A DNA stretch of 64,000 bases, taken from contig CAUJGS010000036.1 in the NCBI GenBank assembly GCA_963170185.1, positions 1-64,000 on the forward strand, read 5' to 3'. The notes beneath the pieces were generated by a model. The model ran no database searches and was not told the origin of the DNA. It saw only the letters and a list, made by a program, of their open reading frames with translations. Shown piece by piece: positions 16,343 to 24,299 of this stretch; the first letter of the stretch is position 1, and every line of letters starts with the position of its first letter. The stretch is from Bdellovibrionota bacterium (lineage in GTDB: Bacteria > Bdellovibrionota > Bdellovibrionia > Bdellovibrionales > JAMPXM01). Position numbers and translations under genes: made by a program.

Positions 16343-18214
16343 ATGGCACGAACTCGTTTGGCTCTAGCCTCACTTTTTCTTGTTCCGTTTCTTGTTCCGC
16401 TGCTCGTCTCCCCTGCACGGGCCAAAGAGTCCGAGCTCGCGACCATCGAAGTCGGCGACCGCAGTCGCAACACCTCGCCCAATAGTATCGTCGAGATGTC
16501 CGACCTTAAAAGTCGGTCCCCAGAAACGCTCGCGGATGTCTTGCGACTTGTGCCCGGAATCGAAGTCATTCGCCAAGGCGGCGTCGGACAGACGACCTCG
16601 GTCTTTATCCGAGGCGCGAGATCCGAAGATACCTTGGTTCTCATCGATGACACCGAAACCAACGATGCCATAGCACCATCTAGCGGCTTCGACTTCTCAT
16701 CGATATCGGCCGAAAATATCGAGCGCATCGAAGTCTATCGAGGCCCACAGAGTGTACGCTTTGGAGCTGGCGCCTTGGGCGGAGTCATTCGCATCGTGAC
16801 CAAAGAAGGACGCGGCCTGCCGCGTTTTCACTACAAAGCCAGCGGAGCAAGTTACAAAACCTATCGTGGAACCCTAGGGCACTCGGGAGCTCTCGAAAAC
16901 TTCCGCTACATGGTCGCGGTCGATCAGCTTGTGACCGAGGGCTTCAGCGCAGCCGATGACCCAGCCGGAGAAAACGAAGCGGATGGCGCAGACATTCGCT
17001 CGGCTTCGACAAAGCTCTCATGGGTGCCGGACGAATCGAGCCGATATGAACTTTCGATACGGCACGTGCATGCTAAAACTGAAATCGATTCCCATGGCGG
17101 CCAAGGTGGCGACGATCCCAACAACAACACTCAAGCTCGACAAACGATTATCGCGGCATCGACTGCCCACCGGCTTCTTACGAACCAACTAGGGGTTTCT
17201 ATCGGTCTACACCGTGCTCAAGTCGAGCGCGATGGTCAGAATTTTCCGGATTCACGAAATCCCGTAAACTCAACCGACCACTTCGTTAGCACCAATCACA
17301 AGATCTCTTCTGAAATTGATTGGACTCACGGGGTTCATACATTTCGCACGACCGTCAGTTTCCGCGAAGAAATTGGCGAGTCGAATTCTGACTTCGCTGG
17401 AGTCATTTCGAGGATTCCGCAAGTGCGCCAGAGTGTTTACGGCGTCGGTTTTTTTTACCTCTACGACAACGAAAATCTATTCTGGGATTTGGGAACACGA
17501 ATCGATGAAAGCTCCCAGGTCGGTCGCGTTCTTGGCCAACGCCTGGAAGTCGGATATCGATTCTTCGAGAAGCGACTTCGTGCCTCTCTCACTTATGGAA
17601 CCGGATACAAACTTCCAAGTCTTTATCAGCTGCATTCGGCTTACGGCGAGCCGGCACTCTCACATGAAAACTCATCCAGCATTGATGGGACACTTCAGTG
17701 GACGCCCACGAAGAATCTGATTTTCGCGGCGACAGTGTTCGAAAACCGATACCGGGACCTGATCGATTTCGATTTGATCTCCAACCACTATCACAACGTC
17801 GCCCGCGCCAAAAGCCAAGGGGCGGAGTTTGAGCTCTCTTCGGAGGTCGCCGATGGGTTATCTCTTCGCGGCAACTACGTCGTACTCACATCGAAAGATG
17901 AAGCAAGTGGACTCAAACTCTTGCGACGCCCCGAGCAGTCTTGGGGACTTTCTCTTACCTACGCTCAAGCATCCTGGACCTTCACTTCACAGATCCGTAC
18001 AAGAGGCGTTCGCGACGATGTTGACCCGAATACATTCCAGCGTCTCTCTCTTCCCGAGTATTCGAACGTGGCGTTTCATTGCCGCTACTCGGCAAGTGAG
18101 GCCATCAATGTGCACTTATCACTAGAAAACGCACTCGATAGCCAGTACCAAGAGGTCGCCGGTTACAATATCGCCGGGCGCACCTTCCAGCTTTCTTTCT
18201 CAGGAGAGTTTTGA
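16343..18214 (+). CDS. btuB: TonB-dependent vitamin B12 receptor BtuB-like
   Basis: A 623-residue outer-membrane receptor. A signal peptide ends near SPARA; a plug domain follows (LPAKSR-type start, SRSPETLADVLRLVPGIEV, SVFIRGARSEDTLVLIDD, IERIEVYRGPQSVRFGAGALGG) with the standard GALGG motif near residue 150. The rest is a 22-strand-type barrel ending TFQLSFSGEF with a terminal Phe. The substrate is assigned as cobalamin because a cobalamin riboswitch lies just upstream. Energy would come from TonB-ExbB-ExbD, not encoded here; nor are BtuF/C/D. Translation probably depends on the leader ORF ending three bases earlier. Next gene is on the opposite strand after 19 bases. Confidence 0.92.
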   Translation: MARTRLALASLFLVPFLVPLLVSPARAKESELATIEVGDRSRNTSPNSIVEMSDLKSRSPETLADVLRLVPGIEVIRQGGVGQTTSVFIRGARSEDTLVLIDDTETNDAIAPSSGFDFSSISAENIERIEVYRGPQSVRFGAGALGGVIRIVTKEGRGLPRFHYKASGASYKTYRGTLGHSGALENFRYMVAVDQLVTEGFSAADDPAGENEADGADIRSASTKLSWVPDESSRYELSIRHVHAKTEIDSHGGQGGDDPNNNTQARQTIIAASTAHRLLTNQLGVSIGLHRAQVERDGQNFPDSRNPVNSTDHFVSTNHKISSEIDWTHGVHTFRTTVSFREEIGESNSDFAGVISRIPQVRQSVYGVGFFYLYDNENLFWDLGTRIDESSQVGRVLGQRLEVGYRFFEKRLRASLTYGTGYKLPSLYQLHSAYGEPALSHENSSSIDGTLQWTPTKNLIFAATVFENRYRDLIDFDLISNHYHNVARAKSQGAEFELSSEVADGLSLRGNYVVLTSKDEASGLKLLRRPEQSWGLSLTYAQASWTFTSQIRTRGVRDDVDPNTFQRLSLPEYSNVAFHCRYSASEAINVHLSLENALDSQYQEVAGYNIAGRTFQLSFSGEF

Positions 18215-18233
18215 TGTTCAAGTATATGATCTT

Positions 18234-18602
18234 CTAGTGCGAAAATCCCAGAAGAATGCCGACCGCAAGTCCCATCAGAACAAATAATGCGGCCGCCGCC
18301 AGTACACGCTCTCGGCCGCGGACAAACATAATGAAGGTGAAGAAGACTCGAAGAATAGGCAAAGACACCAACGCTGCCAAACCGAGGTAAGCCGTGAGCC
18401 TCGCCCAGTCTTTTGCCGCCAATAAAGCTTCAAGCGTGTCGCCAAGTGGACGGCTTTGATAAGTCGCAAACCGCGTAAAGACATTCCCTACAAAATCAAT
18501 CTGCGCAAGCCAACCGACGGCCATCAAACCGCCGGCGACCAATACACCGACCCTAAGAACTTTGGCAATTGCGAGTTCCACCTCATACGATTCGGTTTTC
18601 AT
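18234..18602 (-). CDS. DUF1634 membrane protein
   Basis: A 122-residue inner-membrane protein with three predicted helices (about 16-35, 70-88, 98-120). Sequence style and position match DUF1634 proteins, which are usually encoded next to a TauE/SafE transporter. Its ATG overlaps the stop of that gene here (ATGA), so the two are translated together and probably form one membrane unit. No transport motif of its own is visible. Confidence 0.85.
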   Translation of the reverse strand: MKTESYEVELAIAKVLRVGVLVAGGLMAVGWLAQIDFVGNVFTRFATYQSRPLGDTLEALLAAKDWARLTAYLGLAALVSLPILRVFFTFIMFVRGRERVLAAAALFVLMGLAVGILLGFSH

Positions 18603-19417
18603 GCCTGAAACCCCTTTACGAGCATCTGAATCGCCACAACAACAAGGAGGATCACAAACAGAACTCGAATCGAACGTGCCTTCATCTTAACCATCGCGCG
18701 CGCGCCAAACCAGGAGCCCACGATAATACCCACCGCAACAGGTGCCGCGATTTCAGCCCGGATATCACCTTTTACGAGATAAGCGCCCGCACTGGCTGCG
18801 GCTGTGACTCCGATCATAAAATTGGATGTTGCCGATGACACCTTTATCGGCAGCTTCATCGCACCGTCCATCGCAAGCACTTTCAAAGCTCCACTTCCGA
18901 TACCCAACATGGCCGACAAGATTCCGGCAAAATACATGTAGAGGATTCCCTGCGGAACCGCTTCGACCTTGTAAGCGTGCTCGGTTCCGTCTTCCGCCGG
19001 ATAAACTCCGCCCAACCCCAAGCGAGCCGACCACGGATGATCCGTCGTCGCCAAAATCTCTTCTCGACGCCGCAACATCGTGTAGGTGGAAAATAAAAGA
19101 AAGGCCGCGAATACGAAGTATAAAACTCGCCCTTGCACGTAGCTTGAAATGAGAAATCCTGAAATCGCACCGGCCACGGTTCCGATCTCAAGCAAGACCG
19201 CCACTCGCAGATTCGTGAGATGATCTCGCAAGAAACTTGCGGCCGCTCCGGAGGATGTCGCGACAATTGAAATCAAACTCGCCGCTATAGCGTAGCGAAT
19301 GTCGATCCCAAGAACCAGGGTCAGAAAAGGAACCGCGATCATCCCGCCGCCGATTCCAAGGATCGCACCCCAAAAACCAGCGACAATCGAGATCGCAAAC
19401 AGTGCTAACTCATACAC
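18599..19417 (-). CDS. TauE/SafE-family anion/sulfite permease
   Basis: A 272-residue integral membrane protein with about eight helices. The opening GFWGAILGIGGGMIAVPFL carries the glycine-rich signature of the first TauE/SafE repeat, and LSAMLGIGSGALKVLAM repeats it in the second half. Members export sulfite, sulfoacetate or other organic anions, or take them up; the substrate here cannot be told. A loop of about 35 residues (charged, RRREEILATTDHPW) separates the halves. It is co-translated with DUF1634 downstream. A strong hairpin terminator at 19460-19500 separates it from the small-protein gene upstream. Confidence 0.9.
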   Translation of the reverse strand: MYELALFAISIVAGFWGAILGIGGGMIAVPFLTLVLGIDIRYAIAASLISIVATSSGAAASFLRDHLTNLRVAVLLEIGTVAGAISGFLISSYVQGRVLYFVFAAFLLFSTYTMLRRREEILATTDHPWSARLGLGGVYPAEDGTEHAYKVEAVPQGILYMYFAGILSAMLGIGSGALKVLAMDGAMKLPIKVSSATSNFMIGVTAAASAGAYLVKGDIRAEIAAPVAVGIIVGSWFGARAMVKMKARSIRVLFVILLVVVAIQMLVKGFQA

Positions 19418-19459
19418 GCGACTATCTAATCCCGATGCGCGAGCCGGAGCAACTCCCTT

Positions 19460-19500
19460 AAAAAAAGAAAAGCCCCACTTCTCGAGGGGCTTTTCTTTAG
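19460..19500. terminator. Strong rho-independent terminator
   Basis: AAAGAAAAGCCCC and GGGGCTTTTCTTT form a 13-pair stem around a nine-base loop, with A/T runs at both ends, so it can work in both directions. It ends transcription of the small-protein gene at 19531 before the TauE gene. Confidence 0.85.
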
Positions 19501-19530
19501 CTTTATTCGAATTGTAGATGAGAAAGCCGA

Positions 19531-19746
19531 CTATGCCGCCTTTTTCCCCGAAAGGGATTTATCGGCCGGTGGCCTCATCGTCTCAGTCCGCCGTGTGTCG
19601 CTTTTCCCGCCCTGTATCAATCTGAGATCTGGACCCGAGCGATTCTTTTCTCGAGCCTTCTCTATCAGTTCTCGATCTAGCTTGTGAAAGTAAGCTTCTT
19701 CTTGATCGTACCCATTGCCTCGTAGCCCGTTACCGAATTTTCCCAT
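19531..19746 (-). CDS. Small charged protein of unknown function
   Basis: A 71-residue hydrophilic protein. Start is the ATG at 19746 with AAGGGG about seven bases upstream. The N-terminal half holds a compact motif, DQEEAYFHKLDRELIEKARE, predicted to be a single amphipathic helix; the C-terminal half is basic and probably disordered. I recall similar short proteins with an EEAYFxxxDRELIEK core in other proteobacteria but cannot name a function. The ATG overlaps the stop of a possible 58-residue ORF upstream (TGATG). A strong terminator follows, supporting a real transcript. Confidence 0.7.
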   Translation of the reverse strand: MGKFGNGLRGNGYDQEEAYFHKLDRELIEKAREKNRSGPDLRLIQGGKSDTRRTETMRPPADKSLSGKKAA

Positions 19747-19922
19747 CAACGTACCCCTTTTTGGTTCCTACGGACAATTCGATGTTCGCGTAAAACCACG
19801 ATGTACGGGGTAAAGATTCGTAGAGTTTGGATGAACTCGAAATCATCGGCACTCAAAATTGAGGCCAACGCCTGAATCATCGCATCTTGAGGCGAAGAAA
19901 TTCCTTGGCGCCTCAGAAACAA
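19746..19922 (-). CDS. Possible 58-residue protein coupled to the small protein at 19531
   Basis: The minus-strand frame ending at 19746 has protein-like composition (SILSADDFEFIQTLRIF, PYIVVLREHRIV) and its TGA overlaps the ATG of the next gene. The start is uncertain: TTG at 19922 without a clear ribosome site, or an internal ATG at 19880 giving 44 residues. A stop lies 13 bases before the TTG, so a longer form would need a frameshift. It may also be a fragment of a larger decayed gene. No family recognised. Confidence 0.4.
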   Translation of the reverse strand: MFLRRQGISSPQDAMIQALASILSADDFEFIQTLRIFTPYIVVLREHRIVRRNQKGVR

Positions 19923-20040
19923 TGCAGTCTTGTTTCATGTCGACGTGCCTCAGTAGTTGCAATGACATCGCATGAGGAAACTTGAACTCATAACGAGCAC
20001 TTCTAAGGTCTAGGCATCATATACACGTAGGAGAATAATC

Positions 20041-21198
20041 ATGTTTAAGACTCTCGCACGACGCACTCTCGCCGGCGCCCTTCTTCTGGGCACGACGCCT
20101 CTCTCGGCCGCCGTGATCGAACCCGTTAATGATGAGAAGCTCGCCGTTGTTGAAGTACGACACGCCAACCCTTCCAGCTATTTCATGAGTCAACCACCCG
20201 AACTGCTTATCAGCACCGGCACCGGAAGCACTCTACTGAATGTGAATCAGAAATACCGCTTCTTGCCAGCGGCTTCGAGCTTCCTCCAACTTCGACAAAA
20301 CAATTCGCTCCCCTCGTACAACCTGCAAACATCCGTGCAATTGACGAGTGGAAAGACGCACATCTTCGACGTCCCTCAACTCGAGTTCTCTTGGGCCGAC
20401 CAAGCTTTCGCCGTGGAAGTCGGACCGATTCCAAAGATGGAAGTTCGGCAGGCTCACTACGCGCAACCTTTTGCGAGGTTCCCGCTCAATCAAGAGGGGC
20501 TCGGCAGTAAAAACCCGTATCTCGCACTGGGCGTACTCCCCGGTACCTACGAGGTTTCGTATGCCATCGTTAAGCCATTTAAAACTATGGCCACAGGCAC
20601 GACTCAATGGGGACTCTCGCAGACATTCGCCCTACAAGAGGCCGACGTTCCGGAACGTTCGACGATGCGCTTTCACAGCGTCGAGAAAAAGACATACGCA
20701 GATGCCGTAATTCCGGCCTGCCAAGGCAGCCCTGTTTATGTATGGGGTTCATCGGGAGGCTTGCCGGCGGCCGAGTTCAAAACCGTTCACAACCTAGCCC
20801 TTGCTGCAAACAAGAGCTTCCATGACGTGCGCTTTTACGCGTCTCCGCACGGAACGCCGATTTCCTATTTCGCACAGTTTGGCAGCATCCAAGTTCCCAT
20901 CTCCGTTGCGCCCGGCAAGCGTGGAGAAATCGAGATCAAACGTCTTGATGTGAATCAAGTGAAAGTCGTACGCGAAGATCAAACCGAATATCTGGCGCCC
21001 TCCACATTCCGTGTTCAACAAAAACGTGCAGACGGTACTATGTTCGATTACGAGCTCACGTATTTCGAGTGCGGCTCAAAGCTCTCCACATTTAATGCGC
21101 CTGCCGGTCTTTACCTTCCGCCTGGGGACTACAAAATCACCATGAACTACAAAACGGCCGAAGGACCAAAGGTCAAAGTCATCGAAGTGACCCTTTAA
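20041..21198 (+). CDS. Exported protein of unknown function, beta-rich
   Basis: A 385-residue protein with AGGAG eight bases before the ATG and a clear signal peptide (cleavage after PLSA). The mature protein is rich in beta-type segments with no Cys cluster, and carries repeated short patterns (EVRHANPSSYF, EVRQAHYAQPFARF), suggesting two or three related domains. KMNY-type ending TMNYKTAEGPKVKVIEV recalls carboxypeptidase-regulatory-like or PEGA domains that hang from exported scaffolds, but this is only an impression. A strong terminator follows at 21233. The gene is monocistronic. Function unknown; periplasmic or surface location inferred. Confidence 0.8.
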   Translation: MFKTLARRTLAGALLLGTTPLSAAVIEPVNDEKLAVVEVRHANPSSYFMSQPPELLISTGTGSTLLNVNQKYRFLPAASSFLQLRQNNSLPSYNLQTSVQLTSGKTHIFDVPQLEFSWADQAFAVEVGPIPKMEVRQAHYAQPFARFPLNQEGLGSKNPYLALGVLPGTYEVSYAIVKPFKTMATGTTQWGLSQTFALQEADVPERSTMRFHSVEKKTYADAVIPACQGSPVYVWGSSGGLPAAEFKTVHNLALAANKSFHDVRFYASPHGTPISYFAQFGSIQVPISVAPGKRGEIEIKRLDVNQVKVVREDQTEYLAPSTFRVQQKRADGTMFDYELTYFECGSKLSTFNAPAGLYLPPGDYKITMNYKTAEGPKVKVIEVTL

Positions 21199-21232
21199 AC
21201 AGCCAGATCCGCCTTAAAGCTTTAGAACGCAT

Positions 21233-21272
21233 AAAAGAGCGTCTCGATTTGAGACGCTCTTTTTATTTATTC
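21233..21272 (+). terminator. Rho-independent terminator
   Basis: AGAGCGTCTC (21236-21245), a five-base loop and GAGACGCTCT (21251-21260) make a ten-pair stem followed by TTTTATTTATT, 35 bases after the stop codon of the exported protein. Confidence 0.9.
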
Positions 21273-21275
21273 TCT

Positions 21276-21303
21276 GCAACTTTTCAAATCGCTCGCGTGT
21301 TTC
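21276..21303 (+). promoter_or_regulatory. Putative ECF-sigma promoter
   Basis: GCAACTTT, 13 bases, then GTGTTTCC. It matches the element at 11604-11630 in both blocks and spacing. It lies right after a terminator and about 40 bases before the start codon of 21341, so a promoter is expected here in any case. Confidence 0.55.
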
Positions 21304-21340
21304 CTAAGCGTAGATGGCCTGAGGCCACAAAGGAGTCACA

Positions 21341-21682
21341 ATGAGCCGCAAAATCATTTCTGCATTTCTGGGAATCGCACTTATCACGACGGCAACCATG
21401 GGTTTGGCCGAAGCTCGTGGTCGTGAAGATCGTCGTCAAACACGTCAATCCGCGCGCATTCAAGAAGGCCGCGCTTCCGGGGATTTGACGAAAGCGGAAA
21501 TGAAGAGGCTTCGTGCCTCTGGCAAAGCGATCAAACAAGCCGAGAAACGCTTTGAGAACAACGACGGAGAAATTGGAGAAAAAGAAGCAAATGCTCTAGA
21601 GGCGATGCAAGACGCACGAAGCAAACAGATCCATCGCTTGAAAAACAACGACCGCTCACAAGAAGACCAGGGCGATCAATAA
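21341..21682 (+). CDS. Small exported Arg/Glu-rich helical protein
   Basis: A 113-residue protein with AAAGGAG before the ATG and a signal peptide (cleavage near GLAEA). The mature part is highly charged and helical: RQTRQSARIQEG, GDLTKAEMKRLRASGKAIKQAE, NDGEIGEKEANAL. This follows the pattern of a widespread family of small periplasmic proteins with two LTxxExxRL units joined by NDG, in which the Asp/Gly turn resembles an EF-hand loop; a metal or cation role is only a guess. It probably starts the ECF regulon segment that continues with the lipoprotein at 21725 and sigma factor at 22670. Confidence 0.8.
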   Translation: MSRKIISAFLGIALITTATMGLAEARGREDRRQTRQSARIQEGRASGDLTKAEMKRLRASGKAIKQAEKRFENNDGEIGEKEANALEAMQDARSKQIHRLKNNDRSQEDQGDQ

Positions 21683-21724
21683 CTCGCACAAAAACACGGA
21701 CCGCGAATCTATCTGGAGGCTATC

Positions 21725-22639
21725 GTGAAAACATCAGTTTCAAAAACACTCTCGCTATCAGCAATCGCTCTTGGTCTAGCACTTACCGGTTGTCGGGCGC
21801 AAAACAATGAATCTTCCGATCTGTACACGACCGACAGTCAGGCGGATTCACTTGAATCAGGTATCACGATGCTACAAGGCATGGCGGACGACGCCAGTGG
21901 AAGCTCGTTTGCTTTTCAACTGGCCCCCGCTTCTTCGAAATTCGCAATCGCGGAAAAGCTCCTCTTTACCACCGCGCAGGCCGCCAATTGCGGCCGAGCT
22001 TATAGCCAAGCTTGCAACGTCGGAGTGAAGTCGATCAGCTACAGCGGGTGCCAGATCGGATCGGCGTTTAGTCTTTCCGGAGAAGTCACTCTGACCTATT
22101 CCAACAATAGCTGCGATCTCAGCATCGGCGAAAACGTGGTGCGCACTTACGAACACACGATATCGGGACCTCGCGGAGGCGCGATCCAAACGACATCGGC
22201 CTTGCGCGCCGACTATCGCGGAACACAAATCGGCGGTGGCGGACGTCTGACGCGAACGGGCGCCAATAGCTGGGATGCCGAGATTCTCGGCAAACACAAG
22301 ATCGGCACACGCAATGGCCGAACTCTTTTTGACGTATCGGTTCGTACCCCATCAGCTATCGAGATCTCCGGAGCATTGGGGCGATCGGGACGCTCGGCCA
22401 TCAGCGGCTCGCTCGAGGTCAATCACAACCGAGCAGGGTTCACGGCACTTTACTCGATCGTGAACGGACAGCCCTTGGTATGGAATGCATCTTGTGCTCA
22501 TCCCGTCTCAGGCCAGCTTAGCGCTAGCTACTCGGGCTCGGTCACCGGAAATGGGACCATCACTTTCACGGGCTGCGGCACAGCTCAGTTGTCAAAAGAT
22601 GGATCGACTCGCACACTCACTATTGGATACGCCGAATAA
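21725..22639 (+). CDS. Lipoprotein of unknown function, Gly/Ser-rich beta structure
   Basis: A 304-residue protein starting at GTG with GGAGG nine bases before it. The signal ends ALTGC (Cys 23). The mature N-terminal part is acidic and disordered-looking; residues about 90-300 are beta-rich with several Cys pairs (CGRAYSQAC, SYSGCQIGSAF, CDLSIG, CAHPVSGQL, TFTGCGTAQL). The repeated pattern of short strands ending in GC suggests a disulfide-bonded fold. No known family recognised. The gene precedes the ECF sigma factor by 30 bases on the same strand and may be part of the same transcription unit. Confidence 0.85.
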   Translation: MKTSVSKTLSLSAIALGLALTGCRAQNNESSDLYTTDSQADSLESGITMLQGMADDASGSSFAFQLAPASSKFAIAEKLLFTTAQAANCGRAYSQACNVGVKSISYSGCQIGSAFSLSGEVTLTYSNNSCDLSIGENVVRTYEHTISGPRGGAIQTTSALRADYRGTQIGGGGRLTRTGANSWDAEILGKHKIGTRNGRTLFDVSVRTPSAIEISGALGRSGRSAISGSLEVNHNRAGFTALYSIVNGQPLVWNASCAHPVSGQLSASYSGSVTGNGTITFTGCGTAQLSKDGSTRTLTIGYAE

Positions 22640-22669
22640 TGCGCGACTACTCCATAGTGAGGCCGTTCG

Positions 22670-23242
22670 ATGACCGACGATCAGCTAATGAAAACTCTGG
22701 CGGATCGACATTCGCCAGAAAAATCGAGGAAAGCCTTTCAGGCCCTCTTCGACAGACATGGAGGCCTGGTTCTCGGCTACTGCACAAGAATCCTCGCGGA
22801 TAAAAGCTTGGCAGAAGACGTCGCCCAGGAAGTTTGGATGAAAGTGATTCAAAACTCAGACAAATACGAAGCCCGCGGTCAATTGCGTCCTTGGCTTCTG
22901 ACACTTTCACGAAACACCTGCTTCAATGTCCTTCGCTCGAGGAAATCGTTGAGTTTCACCGAAGACCTCGAGATCGACGGAAACCAACTCGAACCATCGC
23001 CAGAGATCTCGGCCAATCCACTGAACGACCTTCTTGTCGAGGCGGATAGCCGCGCCGTACGCGACCTGGTCGACCGACTTCCCGAGGCTCAAAGAACGGC
23101 GTTATCGCTGCTCCTTATCGAAGAGCTTTCGTACGCCGAAATTGCGACGGCTATGAGTGTCTCGCTGACGGCCGTAAAAACACATATCTTCCGCGCTCGC
23201 AAATCTTTGGAAAAAGATCTCCGCTCTCGGAGGTCAACATGA
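22670..23242 (+). CDS. ECF RNA polymerase sigma factor (sigma-70 family, RpoE-like)
   Basis: A 190-residue sigma factor that would direct RNA polymerase to envelope-stress or related promoters. Region 2 is clear (ALFDRHGGLVLGYCTRIL, AEDVAQEVWMKVIQN, PWLLTLSRNTCFNVLRS), and region 4 carries the DNA-binding HTH (LPEAQRTALSLLLIEELSY, EIATAMSVSLTAVKTHIFRARK). GTGAGG precedes the ATG. The next gene overlaps by four bases (ATGA) and encodes a one-helix membrane protein, the normal place for the anti-sigma factor. Two matching GCAAC-N16-GTGTT-type promoters elsewhere in the window are candidate targets; no such site is visible directly before this gene. Confidence 0.93.
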   Translation: MTDDQLMKTLADRHSPEKSRKAFQALFDRHGGLVLGYCTRILADKSLAEDVAQEVWMKVIQNSDKYEARGQLRPWLLTLSRNTCFNVLRSRKSLSFTEDLEIDGNQLEPSPEISANPLNDLLVEADSRAVRDLVDRLPEAQRTALSLLLIEELSYAEIATAMSVSLTAVKTHIFRARKSLEKDLRSRRST

Positions 23243-23658
23243 GTTCGTGGTACGAAGAAAGACCTTCGCAAGAGTTCCGTAAACGAGTCGAGCATCGCGC
23301 CTTCCAGATGATCGACAATATGGAAAACCAGACCACGCAAACCGAAGTCGCCGCACGACGCGCAAGCTGGAGTTCTTGGTTTCAAGTTGCAGCTGGGCTC
23401 TCGGTCGCGACACTCATCGGTGTTCTTCTCGCACGTCGAAATGACGATCCGTCCGAAACGGGTTCCGAGTTTGGACATCTGATTTCAGACTCTCTTGCGA
23501 TGGATCTCTTGGAAGAATCCACCCAAAGCCCTGCGGTCCATCAAGCCTCCAATAGAGGCGTCGTCGATCTCGACCTTTTGGCCGATCTCGAGCTGCTGGA
23601 AAGCTTTGATGACCTTTCGGAAATTTCGGAAGATGATCTTACAGAGGAAAAGGTATGA
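23239..23658 (+). CDS. Candidate membrane anti-sigma factor
   Basis: A 139-residue protein with one predicted membrane helix (about 49-68, FQVAAGLSVATLIGVLLA). The N-terminal 48 residues would be cytoplasmic and the acidic C-terminal 70 periplasmic (DLDLLADLELLESFDDLSE). The gene overlaps the sigma factor at its start (ATGA) and the next gene at its end. Size, topology and position fit an anti-sigma factor, but the zinc-binding HxxxCxxC signature of the common family is absent and sequence alone does not prove the role. The DLDLLADLELLE stretch is a form seen near DUF3106 genes, as I recall, in gamma- and deltaproteobacteria. Confidence 0.7.
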   Translation: MSSWYEERPSQEFRKRVEHRAFQMIDNMENQTTQTEVAARRASWSSWFQVAAGLSVATLIGVLLARRNDDPSETGSEFGHLISDSLAMDLLEESTQSPAVHQASNRGVVDLDLLADLELLESFDDLSEISEDDLTEEKV

Positions 23659-23834
23659 GTTCACCCAAGAACGACTCTCCAAGCGATGACTTTCTGAAAA
23701 TGTTCGATGCTCTTCTTTTGATCGAATCTGCAACCGATGCAAAAGAGCTCGTGCACCATTCGGAACTGATTGAAAATCTCGAGTTTCACGAAGCCGAGAC
23801 TTCTGACGATTCGGAAGAACAGGAGTCGCCATGA
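23655..23834 (+). CDS. 59-residue acidic protein in the ECF operon
   Basis: Starts at ATG 23655, overlapping the stop of the preceding gene (ATGA), and its TGA overlaps the ATG at 23831 in the same way. These two couplings make it very likely real, although it is short. The protein is acidic and helical: FLKMFDALLLIESATDAKEL then HHSELIENLEFHEAE and an Asp/Glu-rich tail. No signal peptide. It resembles the acidic tail of the preceding protein (both have long DLL/LLE runs), so a duplicated or split protein-interaction segment is possible. Confidence 0.75.
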   Translation: MSSPKNDSPSDDFLKMFDALLLIESATDAKELVHHSELIENLEFHEAETSDDSEEQESP

Positions 23835-24292
23835 ACCACATCCCTCGCCGAAAGTTTCTTGGACTGCTTACTGGCGCTGTACTCGGGACAATGACTCTCT
23901 CGTCTCAAGCCAAGGCCGACGATCAGGACACAGCTTCGCTTCGCAAACGATTCGACTCGCTCCCTCCCGAAACTCGCCGCGAACTGCTTTTGCGCTATGA
24001 AAGAATCAAGACACTCTCTCCCGAGGACCGCGAACGCTTGAAGGAAATCGCAAGCCGGATTCGCGCAATGCCGCCCGAGCGCCGACAGGCCCTACGTGAT
24101 GGCTTAAAGAAATGGCGCTCTCTTCCGCCAGCGACACGCGAACGAATACGCGAACGCTGGCAGCGCTACCAGAGCCTCACTCCGGAACAACGCGCGCGAC
24201 TCCGTGCGAAGTTTGAGAAATGGCGTCAGCTAACACCCGCTCAGCGCGAACGCCTTCGCCGAGCTATCAATCGACGCCGCCAGGGCAACTAG
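23831..24292 (+). CDS. DUF3106-like exported Arg-rich repeat protein
   Basis: A 153-residue protein. The N-terminus PRRKFLGLLTG followed by a hydrophobic stretch and a cleavage site near SQAKA fits a Tat signal peptide. The mature part consists of repeated helices of about 20 residues with the pattern LSPEDRERLKEIASR, MPPERRQALRDGLKKW, LPPATRERIRERWQR and LTPEQRARLRAKFEKW, typical of DUF3106. This family is commonly encoded with an ECF sigma factor. It is strongly basic (tail RRAINRRRQGN) and may bind nucleic acid or acidic envelope components, but the role is not known. It is translationally coupled to the 59-residue gene upstream. Confidence 0.85.
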   Translation: MNHIPRRKFLGLLTGAVLGTMTLSSQAKADDQDTASLRKRFDSLPPETRRELLLRYERIKTLSPEDRERLKEIASRIRAMPPERRQALRDGLKKWRSLPPATRERIRERWQRYQSLTPEQRARLRAKFEKWRQLTPAQRERLRRAINRRRQGN

Positions 24293-24299
24293 AAGTGAG

